This document shows positions 1-7,712 of a DNA stretch of 64,000 bases, one piece after another (positions within the stretch are counted from its first letter, which is position 1; every line of letters starts with the position of its first letter). The notes below the pieces were generated by a model. That model had not been told where the DNA came from and did no database searches. It was given only the letters and a program-made list of their open reading frames with translations. Source of the stretch: Adlercreutzia equolifaciens DSM 19450 (GTDB lineage: Bacteria; Actinomycetota; Coriobacteriia; Coriobacteriales; Eggerthellaceae); the NCBI RefSeq assembly GCF_000478885.1, contig NC_022567.1:1674001-1738000 (forward strand), given 5' to 3'. A program made the translations under genes and the position numbers.

Positions 1-3
1 CAT
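1..3 (-). CDS. Start codon of next gene in the ABC transporter operon (truncated)
   Basis: On the minus strand an ATG occupies the first three bases of the window. It lies 4 nt after the TAA stop of the binding-protein gene and 8 nt after a GGAG ribosome-binding sequence that overlaps that gene's last codons. The spacing suggests a translationally linked downstream gene, most simply the permease of the same ABC transporter. None of its protein can be read here. Confidence 0.5.
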
Positions 4-7
4 AGTT

Positions 8-1678
8 TTAGCTCCAAGACCACTGGTCGATATTGTTCACCAAAGACCACCCGTGCCCGTGGGGGTGCGGCTTCTGCTCGGCCACAATAAGCCCCTCGCG
101 CTCGAAGTACAAGTGATCCACATTGGCGAGCCACACCCAGGTGGCCGCCCCCTCCGGCGCCACGCCGGTTTCCGTGGTCGCGTCCCATTGGGCTGCCTGG
201 TAGAAGGGATAGGACTCCTCTACGGTACGAGCCGCCTGGGCCGCTTCCAAGTTCGCGTCCACCGTGTCGTTCACGTACTGGGCGTAGTTGCCCCAACCGG
301 CGGAGTAAGTGAGCTCGAACAGCTCCACCGGCGAGTTGGAGCCCCAGCCCCACAGCACCGGGTCGGCGTACTGCCGCAGGTAGATGTCGTCCCAGCTGGC
401 CCCCTTCGGCTCGACAGCGATGCCGAGGGCCGCCGCCTGGTCGGCGAAGTCGTAGGCCAAAGCCTGGCGCGTGGAATCGCCGGCGGCGTAGTACAGGTCG
501 AAAGCGCAGGGCAGCCCGTCCCGGGCGCGCATCCCGTCGTCGCCTCGTGCCCAGCCGGCCGCATCCAGCAGGCGCTCGGCCGCCGCGACGTCGGTTTCCA
601 CGCGCATGGCCTCGCTCGACCAGGGCATGCCGTCGCCCACCGAGTAGGCCGCCCGGCCGAAGCCGGCCAGCACGTGCTCGATCATGCGCACGCGATCGAT
701 GCCGTAGTTGAGCGCCCGCCGCACGGCGATATCGCTCGTGACGTCGTTGCCGCCAGCGTAGACCATGTCGCCTTCCACGGTCACATCGGTGCCAGCGGGG
801 TTGCAGGGCAGCGAGATGCCGCGGGAGTCCACCGAAGCGCAGTTGAGCAGCGTGTAACCCGCGGGAACCGCCCCGGCCAGCGCCGCCGAGGTGTAGGCCA
901 CGTCCGCCGTGCCCGACTGGGCGGCGGCCAGCGACGCGTCCTCTTCCATGAACAGCACCACAACGCGATCCATGAGCGGCTTCTCGCCGTAGTAGTCGGG
1001 GTTGGCGCGCAGGATCACCTGCTGACCGCGATCCCACTGCTCCAGCATATAGCGGCCGCTGCCGATGGGATGCTCACCGTAATCGGGCCCGTAGGCATGG
1101 GCCGGCACGATGCCCACCACGGCGAGCGTGTACAGAAGCGCATTGTTCGGGCGCTTCATGGCGATCTCGCAGGTTGTGGCGTCAACGGCCCGCGCCTCGT
1201 CCACCATGGACAGATCCGCTTCGGCCGCTTCGCCGTTCACGATTCCGTTGATGGTGAAGGCCACGTCCTCGGCCGTGAGCGGCACGCCGTCGGTGAACAT
1301 CACGTCCTCGCGAATATGGAACGTCCAGGTGAGGCCGTCCTCGGAGCAGCCGTAATCGGTGGCGAGATCGTTCACGAAGGCGAGGTTGTTGTCCGTGGCG
1401 ATGAGCGTCGATTGGATGAGCGGCTCGTGCACGTGCTCGCCGGCCCCCCACCCCACGAGCGGATCGAAGCCGGCGGCCGGTTCCGAGGAGGGCGTCATGG
1501 TGATTACCACCTGGCTTACGCCGTCGGGACCGACACCGGCACCCGCCGCGCCGGCAGCCGCAGGTTCGTTCGCGCCCGAGTCTGCCGCTCCCCGTGCACA
1601 CCCCGCTAAAAGCGCGACGCTCCCCGCCGCTCCGGCAAGTCCCGCTGCACGCACGAAGTTCCTTCTCGTCAGGGCCAT
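8..1678 (-). CDS. ABC transporter substrate-binding lipoprotein, family 5 (peptide/nickel type)
   Basis: A 556-aa extracellular solute-binding protein of the SBP_bac_5 (oligopeptide/nickel, NikA/DppA) type. The N-terminus carries a twin-arginine motif (TRRNF, residues 4-8) and a hydrophobic stretch ending in a lipobox LLAGC (Cys27), so it should be a Tat-exported lipoprotein on the outer membrane face. Family landmarks include a region near residues 115-145 resembling the conserved LxxGLTWTFxLR block and its D-G-x-P-LTAEDV continuation. The ligand is not readable from sequence. The two NikR-like sites upstream make nickel the best guess, which would serve nickel enzymes such as hydrogenases; peptides remain possible. 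The next gene starts 4 nt downstream at the window edge, so this is the first gene of a transporter operon. Confidence 0.85.
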   Translation of the reverse strand: MALTRRNFVRAAGLAGAAGSVALLAGCARGAADSGANEPAAAGAAGAGVGPDGVSQVVITMTPSSEPAAGFDPLVGWGAGEHVHEPLIQSTLIATDNNLAFVNDLATDYGCSEDGLTWTFHIREDVMFTDGVPLTAEDVAFTINGIVNGEAAEADLSMVDEARAVDATTCEIAMKRPNNALLYTLAVVGIVPAHAYGPDYGEHPIGSGRYMLEQWDRGQQVILRANPDYYGEKPLMDRVVVLFMEEDASLAAAQSGTADVAYTSAALAGAVPAGYTLLNCASVDSRGISLPCNPAGTDVTVEGDMVYAGGNDVTSDIAVRRALNYGIDRVRMIEHVLAGFGRAAYSVGDGMPWSSEAMRVETDVAAAERLLDAAGWARGDDGMRARDGLPCAFDLYYAAGDSTRQALAYDFADQAAALGIAVEPKGASWDDIYLRQYADPVLWGWGSNSPVELFELTYSAGWGNYAQYVNDTVDANLEAAQAARTVEESYPFYQAAQWDATTETGVAPEGAATWVWLANVDHLYFEREGLIVAEQKPHPHGHGWSLVNNIDQWSWS

Positions 1679-1695
1679 GGCTTCTCCTCCTGTTG

Positions 1696-1722
1696 GTGTT
1701 ACGTCTCTTCAATGCGTAACAA
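1696..1722. promoter_or_regulatory. NikR-like operator 1
   Basis: GTGTTAC-N13-GTAACAA, an inverted repeat 18 nt upstream of the transporter gene start. It matches the GTGTTAC-N13/14-GTAACAC signal that I recall from comparative genomics of some NikR nickel regulators at all but one position. It would lie between the promoter and the start codon, consistent with repression by nickel. No nikR gene is in the window, so the assignment is an inference. Confidence 0.5.
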
Positions 1723-1741
1723 TACCATAGGCGAGCCACCA

Positions 1742-1768
1742 GTGTTACGGAATTTCGATTCGTAAGAC
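1742..1768. promoter_or_regulatory. NikR-like operator 2
   Basis: A second GTGTTAC-N13-GTAAGAC site, again one mismatch from the symmetric form, starting exactly 46 bp from the first. The left half-site and the 13-nt spacer length are identical in both copies while the spacer sequences differ, which is what two binding sites for one regulator would look like. It overlaps a shorter perfect dyad ATTCGT-AAG-ACGAAT at 1758-1772. Confidence 0.5.
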
Positions 1769-1813
1769 GAATGGCCGATGCAAAAGGTAAATAGCCGCCA
1801 TCCCGCTAATGCA

Positions 1814-1939
1814 GGACGCTGTCGCGGGGCGGGGTTCCGCGCGCAGTTCAATGGAGTGCGCGCATCACCTTCCAAACCGCGGCGATACGGTGCACTCCAT
1901 TGCTGTTTGAGCACGGAGCCCCGCCCCGCGACAGCGTCC
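1814..1939. repeat. 126-bp nested palindrome
   Basis: The outer arms 1814-1834 and 1919-1939 are a perfect 21-bp inverted repeat, extended to 26 bp with one G-T pair. A second perfect 11-bp inverted repeat (1849-1859 with 1892-1902) is nested inside. It lies downstream of ffh and upstream of the transporter operon. It could end ffh transcription, although no T-run follows on the minus strand, or be a palindromic mobile element. Only one copy is in the window. Confidence 0.7.
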
Positions 1940-1972
1940 GGAGGGGCGTCTCGGCCGTCAACAGCGGAGAAA

Positions 1973-3388
1973 CTACTGTCCCATCATGTCCTGGATCTTC
2001 TTGAGGTCGCTCATGGACATGCCGCCCATGCCGGGAATTCCCAGGCCGCGGCGGCGCTTGCCCTTCTTCCCCTTCTTGCCCTTGCGCGAGGCCTGCTGCT
2101 CCATACCGGCGGTGGCCTGCTTCACCATCTTCTTCGTCTCATTGAACTTCTTCATCATCTGGTTCACGTCGGTGACGGTGACGCCAGCGCCCTTGGCAAT
2201 GCGGGCGCGGCGGCTGCCATTCAGAAGCTCCGGTTTGGCGCGCTCGGCCTTGGTCATGGAGTTGATGATGACCTCCATGGCGTCGAGTGCCCCTTCATCA
2301 ACCTGACCGGAGCCGAGTGCCTTGTCGCCGCCGGGCAGCGCGCTGATGAGCTTGGAAACGCCGCCCATCTTGCGCACCTGCTTGTTCATCATGAGGAAGT
2401 CGTCCAAGGTGAGCTGGCCGCGCATCATGCGCTCGGCCTCCAGCTCCTCCTCTTCGGCCTGCTGCACGCGCACGGCGTTCTCGATGAGCGAGACGACGTC
2501 GCCCATGCCGAGGATGCGCTTGGCCATGCGGTCGGGGTGGAAGACCTCCAGGGAATCGGGCTTCTCGCCCGAGGAGATGAACTTGATGGGTTTGCCGGTA
2601 ACCTCGCGGATGGAAAGGGCGCCGCCGCCGCGGGCGTCGCCGTCCATCTTCGACATGATGACGCCGTCGAAGTCGACCGACTCGGCGAAGGCCTCCACAA
2701 CGTTCACGACGTCCTGGCCGGTCATGGCATCCACCACCATGAGGATCTGATCGGGGTGCGTGGCGTCCTTGATGGCCTGGGCCTCCTCCATCATGTCGGC
2801 GTCCACGTGCAGACGGCCCGCCGTGTCGATGATGACCACGTCGCGCAGGTTGTCGATGGCGTCCTGGATGCCCTCGCGCGCGATGGCCACCGGATCGCGC
2901 CCGTCGCCGCGGTAGACCCGCACGCCGATCTCGTCGCCCAAGGTCTGCAGCTGGTCGGCCGCCGCGGGACGGTACACGTCGCCGGCGATGAGCAGCGGCG
3001 AGTGATTCTCCTGCTTCAGCCGGTAGGCGAGCTTGGCCGCCGCCGTGGTCTTGCCGGAGCCCTGCAGGCCCACGAGCATGATGACATTGGGGATGCGGCT
3101 TGAGAGCACGAGCCGGGAATCGGTGCGGCCGAGTAGCTCGGTCAGCTCGTCGAGCACGATCTTCACGACGTTCTGGGCCGGAGTGAGCGAGTCCAGCACG
3201 TCGGCGGACAGGCAGCGCTCCTTGGTGCGGGCGACGAAGTTCTTCACCACTTTGAAGTTGACGTCGGCCTCCAAGAGCGCCAGGCGGATCTCGCGCATGG
3301 CGGCGTTGATGTCGTCCTCAGTCAGGCGGCCCTTGCTGCGCAGGCCGGAGAAGATGCCCTGAAGGCGTTCGGAGAGGTTCTCGAGCAT
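1973..3388 (-). CDS. ffh: Signal recognition particle GTPase Ffh
   Basis: The 471-aa protein subunit of the signal recognition particle. It binds 4.5S RNA and signal peptides of nascent membrane proteins and delivers ribosomes to FtsY. The N domain occupies residues 1-90. The G domain has the P-loop GLQGSGKTT (107-115), DTAGR near 190 and a TKMDG-like SKMDG element. The methionine-rich M domain follows from about 300 (LTLDDFLMMNKQ). The tail is Lys/Arg-rich and then Gly/Met-rich, ending SDLKKIQDMMGQ. It starts 13 nt after the ftsY stop with an AAGGAA ribosome-binding site, so receptor and particle protein are co-transcribed. Confidence 0.97.
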   Translation of the reverse strand: MLENLSERLQGIFSGLRSKGRLTEDDINAAMREIRLALLEADVNFKVVKNFVARTKERCLSADVLDSLTPAQNVVKIVLDELTELLGRTDSRLVLSSRIPNVIMLVGLQGSGKTTAAAKLAYRLKQENHSPLLIAGDVYRPAAADQLQTLGDEIGVRVYRGDGRDPVAIAREGIQDAIDNLRDVVIIDTAGRLHVDADMMEEAQAIKDATHPDQILMVVDAMTGQDVVNVVEAFAESVDFDGVIMSKMDGDARGGGALSIREVTGKPIKFISSGEKPDSLEVFHPDRMAKRILGMGDVVSLIENAVRVQQAEEEELEAERMMRGQLTLDDFLMMNKQVRKMGGVSKLISALPGGDKALGSGQVDEGALDAMEVIINSMTKAERAKPELLNGSRRARIAKGAGVTVTDVNQMMKKFNETKKMVKQATAGMEQQASRKGKKGKKGKRRRGLGIPGMGGMSMSDLKKIQDMMGQ

Positions 3389-3401
3389 GGGGATTCCTTA
3401 T

Positions 3402-4892
3402 CTATTCAAACAGGCGCTTCCAGAAGCTTTTCTTTTCGGGCTCGGGAGCCGGCTCGGACTCGGGCTCAGGCTCGCCCTCGGCGTTTTCATCGGCGGCGGC
3501 CATGGCGAGCTCGGCCAGCTCGTCGTCGGTGAAGGGGGCATCGTCGAAGACGCCTTCCTCGGCCGCCTCCGCAACGGCCTCGGCGTTGCGGTCGAGCTCC
3601 GTCAGCTCGGCGGCCTCAAGACCGGCGGAGGTATCCTCCTCGGTTTCCAGGACGAGGGTGTCGTGGGTGCGGCGGCCCAAAGCGGCTTCCAGCAGATCGG
3701 CATTGTCGGGCTCGGCTGCCGCCTCCTCCGCGGCATCGGCGAAGGCCTCTTCCGCATCGCCCTGCGCGTCCACCACGGGCGCTTCGCCATCCTCAATCTC
3801 CGCGAGGGCCTCCACGGTCGCGTCCTCGACCGTCTCCCCGGCAGACCCCTCGACCGTCTCCTCGGCCTCGGCCGCGCACGCCGGCGCGCCCTCCAGCACG
3901 TCCCGACGGCGCTCGCCGGCCGTGACGGCCGCCTCCTTGGCGTTCTCGCCGCGCAGGCCGTCCTCGTCCGCATCGAAGCGCTCGTCGAAAGTGCCGACGA
4001 GCGCCGAGGCGAACTCGCGGGCGTCGAAGTCGCGCAAGTCGTCGATGCCCTCGCCCACGCCGATCTTCACGATGGGCAGCCCCAGCTCGTGGCTCACGGC
4101 CAGCGCGATGCCGCCTTTGGCCGTGCCATCGAGCTTCGTGACGATAAGGGCGTCCAAATCGAGCGCGCGGTTGAACTCGCGGGCCTGCTGCAGGCCGTTC
4201 TGGCCCGTGGTGGCGTCGATGACGAGCACCGTGTACACCGGCAGCTTCGAGCGCTTGCGCACCACGTTCACTACTTTCTCCAACTCGCGCATCAGATCGG
4301 CGGAGGTGTGCAGGCGCCCGGCCGTGTCGATGAGCACGAGCTCGGCACCGGTCGCTTCGGCGCGCTCCAGCGTGTCGTAGCACACGCTCGCCGGATCGGC
4401 CCCGCGCTCTCGGGTGACCATCTCCACCCCGGCGCGGCGCGCCCACACCTCAAGCTGCTCGATGGCGGCGGCGCGGAAGGTGTCGGCCGAGCCCAGGATG
4501 ACCGCGCGACCCGCATCGGTTTCCGCCTTGGCGAGCTTGCCCACGGTGGTGGTCTTGCCCGTGCCGTTGATGCCCACGAACAGCACCACGGCCTCATCGC
4601 CACCGAAGATGTCGGCCCCGGGCTCGGTGAAGGCACCGGCGATCTCGTCGTTCAAGAGGTCGAGCACCGCATAGGCGTCGGGCAGCGCCTTACGGGTGGC
4701 TTGGTCGCGCAGGTTCTCCACGATGTCGCTGGCCGCCGCCCCGCCCACATCCGACAGGATGAGCGTCTCTTCCAAGCCCTCCCAGAACTCCTCGTCCAAA
4801 TCGGGTCCACGGTCCAAAAGGACGTTCATCGACTCCTTGAACTTGTCGCGCGAGCGGGAAAGCCCCTCGCTGATGCGATCGAAAAAGCCCAT
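3402..4892 (-). CDS. ftsY: SRP receptor GTPase FtsY with C-terminal acidic tail
   Basis: The 496-aa signal recognition particle receptor. The N domain begins at MGFFDRIS. The G domain contains the P-loop GINGTGKTT (108-116), DTAGR (189-193) and TKLDG (252-256), and ends near residue 303. The ATG at 4892 is preferred because an AAGGAG lies 6 nt upstream; a TTG at 4907 would include that site inside the gene. Unlike E. coli FtsY, whose acidic domain is N-terminal, this protein carries a ~190-residue Glu/Ala/Asp-rich tail after the G domain. The tail ends in the basic-aromatic peptide KKSFWKRLFE, which looks like a membrane-binding amphipathic helix. Core function is certain; the role of the tail is inferred. 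Confidence 0.96.
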   Translation of the reverse strand: MGFFDRISEGLSRSRDKFKESMNVLLDRGPDLDEEFWEGLEETLILSDVGGAAASDIVENLRDQATRKALPDAYAVLDLLNDEIAGAFTEPGADIFGGDEAVVLFVGINGTGKTTTVGKLAKAETDAGRAVILGSADTFRAAAIEQLEVWARRAGVEMVTRERGADPASVCYDTLERAEATGAELVLIDTAGRLHTSADLMRELEKVVNVVRKRSKLPVYTVLVIDATTGQNGLQQAREFNRALDLDALIVTKLDGTAKGGIALAVSHELGLPIVKIGVGEGIDDLRDFDAREFASALVGTFDERFDADEDGLRGENAKEAAVTAGERRRDVLEGAPACAAEAEETVEGSAGETVEDATVEALAEIEDGEAPVVDAQGDAEEAFADAAEEAAAEPDNADLLEAALGRRTHDTLVLETEEDTSAGLEAAELTELDRNAEAVAEAAEEGVFDDAPFTDDELAELAMAAADENAEGEPEPESEPAPEPEKKSFWKRLFE

Positions 4893-4979
4893 CGGGCACT
4901 CCTTCAAAAATCAAAATGACGTTTTCCCCAGTTTACCCCATCGGGGGCCGGGCGAGGCGCACGGCGGCCAGGCGACAAA

Positions 4980-6359
4980 TCACAACCACGAGCTGACGAT
5001 GGGCACCCAGCCCATGATGAGGATGATGACCACGAGCACCGGCACGCCGAAGCGCATCCACGGGCGCAGCCACCGGGGGAACTTGAGCCCTTCGCCCTCG
5101 TTGGCCTCGGCAAGGAAGTTCTTCCAGCCCCAGCCGCGCCGGGACACGCAGAACAGCACGTAGACCAGCGAACCCAAAGGCATGATGTTGCTGGACACAA
5201 GGAAGTCCTCCACCGTCTGGATGTCGCCCACTCCCGGCATGACCACATCCGAAAGCACGTTGAACCCGAGCGCACAGGGCAGCGACAGCAGCGGGATGGC
5301 AATGAGGTTCACCGTGACGGCCCGCTTGCGCGACCATCCCCATTGGTCCATCGAGAACCTCAGAATGCCCTCGAACACGGCGATGACCGTGGAAAGCGCC
5401 GCGAATGACATGAACACGAAGAACAGCGTGCCCCACACCTGTCCTCCCCACATCTGCTCGAACACGCTCGGCAGCGTGATGAACACAAGCCCGGGGCCCG
5501 AGTCCGGCGCCACGCCGAAGGCGAAGCAGGCCGGGAAGATGATGAGCCCCGTGGCCAGGGCAACGCCGGTGTCGAGCACGCCGATCGTGGCCGCCTCGCC
5601 CATGAGCGAGCGGTGCTTGTCGATGTAGCTGCCGAAAATGGTCATGGAGCCCATGCCGATGGACAGGGTGAAGAAGGCCTGGCCCATGGCCGCGTAGGCC
5701 GCCTCGAAGAACATATCCGGGCTGCCGAAGATCTTCGAGAAGTCCGGCAGCAGGTAGAAGGCCACGCCGTCGGCCGCCCCCGGAAGGGTGAGCGCGCGCA
5801 CCACGAGCACCCCCAAGATGGCGAGCAGGGCGAGCATCATGGCCTTGGTGATGCGCTCCACGCCCTTTTGAACCCCCAGCGAGCAGATGAGGATGGAGAC
5901 GACGCACACCACTACCATCCAGAAGACGCATTCCACCGGCGAGGCCAGCATGGCATCGAAGACGGCCGAGGTGGCCTGCGAGTCGGCCCCCACGAACTGC
6001 CCGGAGGCGAACTTCGGCACGTAGGCGAGCATCCAGCCGGCCACCGTGGTGTAGAACATCATGAGCAGATAACACCCGGCGATGCCCACCCACTTGTACT
6101 TGTGCCAGTGAGTGCCCGCCGGCTCCAGCACGTTGAAGGCGCGGGCGATGGAGCGCTGGGAACCGCGGCCCACAGCGAACTCCATGACCATGATGGGCAG
6201 GCCCAAGATCACCAGAAAGACCAGGTACATGACGAGGAAGGCCGCGCCTCCGTACTCGCCGGTGATGTAGGGGAAGCGCCAGACGTTGCCGAGGCCTATG
6301 GCGCAGCCGGCGGAGATGAGGATGAACCCCAGACGGCTGCCGAATCGCTCACGTTCCAA
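4980..6359 (-). CDS. Sodium:neurotransmitter symporter family (NSS) transporter
   Basis: A 459-aa multipass membrane protein of the LeuT/NSS family, which couples sodium entry to uptake of amino acids or amines. TM1 holds the hallmark unwound segment GCAIGLGNVWRFPYITGEYGG (near residues 18-38, quoted in part: NVWRFPY), followed by the GLPIMVMEFAVGRGSQ region of TM2. About eleven or twelve membrane segments are visible, the usual number. The start is a TTG at 6359 preceded by AAAGGAG at a 6-nt distance; no ATG fits as well. The substrate cannot be assigned. It is monocistronic, separated from ftsY by about 90 nt. Confidence 0.92.
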   Translation of the reverse strand: MERERFGSRLGFILISAGCAIGLGNVWRFPYITGEYGGAAFLVMYLVFLVILGLPIMVMEFAVGRGSQRSIARAFNVLEPAGTHWHKYKWVGIAGCYLLMMFYTTVAGWMLAYVPKFASGQFVGADSQATSAVFDAMLASPVECVFWMVVVCVVSILICSLGVQKGVERITKAMMLALLAILGVLVVRALTLPGAADGVAFYLLPDFSKIFGSPDMFFEAAYAAMGQAFFTLSIGMGSMTIFGSYIDKHRSLMGEAATIGVLDTGVALATGLIIFPACFAFGVAPDSGPGLVFITLPSVFEQMWGGQVWGTLFFVFMSFAALSTVIAVFEGILRFSMDQWGWSRKRAVTVNLIAIPLLSLPCALGFNVLSDVVMPGVGDIQTVEDFLVSSNIMPLGSLVYVLFCVSRRGWGWKNFLAEANEGEGLKFPRWLRPWMRFGVPVLVVIILIMGWVPIVSSWL

Positions 6360-6440
6360 TAACGTCTCCTTTAAACGAGTCGCGCCCCGACGAGCGCAAC
6401 CGCTGATTTTTCACGAGAGATCATGCTAACAGAACAGAGA

Positions 6441-6476
6441 AGCCCGCTGCTCGGGGATTTCCAAGCAGCGGGCTTT
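6441..6476. terminator. Hairpin terminator between the NSS gene and the helical-repeat gene
   Basis: A perfect 12-bp stem AAGCCCGCTGCT/AGCAGCGGGCTT with a 12-nt loop. It is downstream of the helical-repeat gene on the minus strand. A T-rich stretch follows on the plus strand only, so termination on the minus strand would depend mainly on the stem. Confidence 0.6.
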
Positions 6477-6527
6477 CCCTTTTCCATCCAAGCGCCCCGA
6501 ACACTGTGGCCCGGAGCGTCCGGCGCG

Positions 6528-6854
6528 TTACTTGTCCTCGGCGGCCTTCTTGGCGTCGTCAGCCTTGTCCTTGGCGGCATCGGCGGCATCGGCAGCCTTC
6601 TCCTTGGCGGTATCGGCCGCATCCTTGGCCTTTTCGGCGGCGTCGGCGGCGGCGTCCTTGGCCTTGGCGGCGGCATCGGCAGCGGCATCCTTCAGATCGC
6701 CGGCCTTCTCGGCGGCAGCATCCTTCAAGTCGGCGGCCTTCTCGGCAGCGGCGTCCTTCAGGTCGCCCGCCTTATCGGCCAAATCGTGGGCGCCGTCCTG
6801 GAACGCCTCCTTGATGTCCTCGCCGGCTTCCTTCATCTTATCGATGAAACTCAT
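6528..6854 (-). CDS. LEA/apolipoprotein-like 11-mer repeat protein
   Basis: A 108-aa protein made almost only of Ala, Lys, Asp and Glu. After MSFIDKMKEAGEDIKEAFQD it becomes a continuous run of KDAAAEKAADL-like 11-residue units, the periodicity of LEA group 3 and apolipoprotein-type amphipathic helices. It has no signal peptide or membrane segment, so it should be cytoplasmic. Such proteins are associated with envelope or desiccation stress and membrane-surface binding; no specific function can be assigned. The ATG at 6854 has GAAGGGAGA about 8 nt upstream, so the longer in-frame start is not used. A hairpin follows at 6441-6476. Confidence 0.75.
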   Translation of the reverse strand: MSFIDKMKEAGEDIKEAFQDGAHDLADKAGDLKDAAAEKAADLKDAAAEKAGDLKDAAADAAAKAKDAAADAAEKAKDAADTAKEKAADAADAAKDKADDAKKAAEDK

Positions 6855-7021
6855 GGTGAATCTCCCTTCATCGGGTCTTGCGCGTGTATCCACCATACCG
6901 TGCCGCAGCCGTCGCCGCCTCGCGATGAGCCCATCCGACGATGACCCCTTGACGACCCGTTAATCTGCGGTCATCTGCGGCAGGCGCCCTACTCTCTCCC
7001 CCCCTTATTTGCAGATCGCTG

Positions 7022-7056
7022 AAAAAAGATGGCGTCCGCAAAGAACGGACGCCATC
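7022..7056 (-). terminator. Rho-independent terminator of the molybdoenzyme operon
   Basis: GATGGCGTCCG (7028-7038) pairs perfectly with CGGACGCCATC (7046-7056) around a 7-nt loop. On the minus strand it is followed directly by six T residues, 35 nt after the FeS-subunit stop codon. Confidence 0.92.
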
Positions 7057-7090
7057 TGGGAGAGGTCAGTTAAGACGTGCTCCCTCTTGC

Positions 7091-7699
7091 TTATGCATTC
7101 ACCTTCTTCGGCAGATACCACACCGACGGGTTCGTGCCCTCCTCGGGCAATAGCTGGAAGCCCTCGGCTGCCTCGGCCTGGGAGCGAAGATCGTCAAGTT
7201 CTCCGAATACGCGAGCGCCAGCGGGACAAGCGGCAACACAAGCCTGAACGCGCCCGTCGCCCGCATCGATGCGATCAGCGCAGAACGTGCACTTGTCAAC
7301 GGTGCCCTTGGGCATCGTGGGATACATAACCTCCTCGTACTCGTTGAGCGTTTCACCAAAATACCCGTTCTCGTCCTCGCGGTAATAACGAGCTCCGTAA
7401 GGACAAGCGCTCATGCACGACTTGCAGCCGATGCACTCGTCCTTGTTGATCGCGACAATGCCGTCCTCGCGCTTGAACGAGGCCCCCGTTGGGCACACCT
7501 CAACACACGGAGCGTTCTCGCAATGCATGCACAGCATGGGATAGGCCGTCATGCGAACGTCGGGATAGTTGCCGACGTACTCGATCTCCACATGGGCGCG
7601 CGTTACCTTGGGCGGTGTCCCATGGGCCTCTTTGCACGCAACGGCGCAGGCATGGCAGCCAATGCACTTCTTAAGATCGATGAGCATTCCATACGTCAT
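7091..7699 (-). CDS. Molybdoenzyme electron-transfer subunit, four [4Fe-4S] ferredoxin (DmsB/NrfC type)
   Basis: A 202-aa iron-sulfur subunit that passes electrons between a quinol-interacting membrane subunit and the molybdopterin catalytic subunit. It has four cysteine clusters: CIGCHACAVAC near residue 12, CMHCENAPCVEVCP near 58, CIGCKSCMSACP near 89, and CTFC with CVAACP toward the C-terminus. This is the four-cluster DmsB/PhsB/NrfC pattern. There is no signal peptide of its own, so it would be carried out of the cell on the Tat signal of its partner. The ATG lies 13 nt after the catalytic-subunit stop with a GGAGGG site, indicating co-translation. Confidence 0.94.
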   Translation of the reverse strand: MTYGMLIDLKKCIGCHACAVACKEAHGTPPKVTRAHVEIEYVGNYPDVRMTAYPMLCMHCENAPCVEVCPTGASFKREDGIVAINKDECIGCKSCMSACPYGARYYREDENGYFGETLNEYEEVMYPTMPKGTVDKCTFCADRIDAGDGRVQACVAACPAGARVFGELDDLRSQAEAAEGFQLLPEEGTNPSVWYLPKKVNA

Positions 7700-7712
7700 A
7701 GCTTATCCCTCC

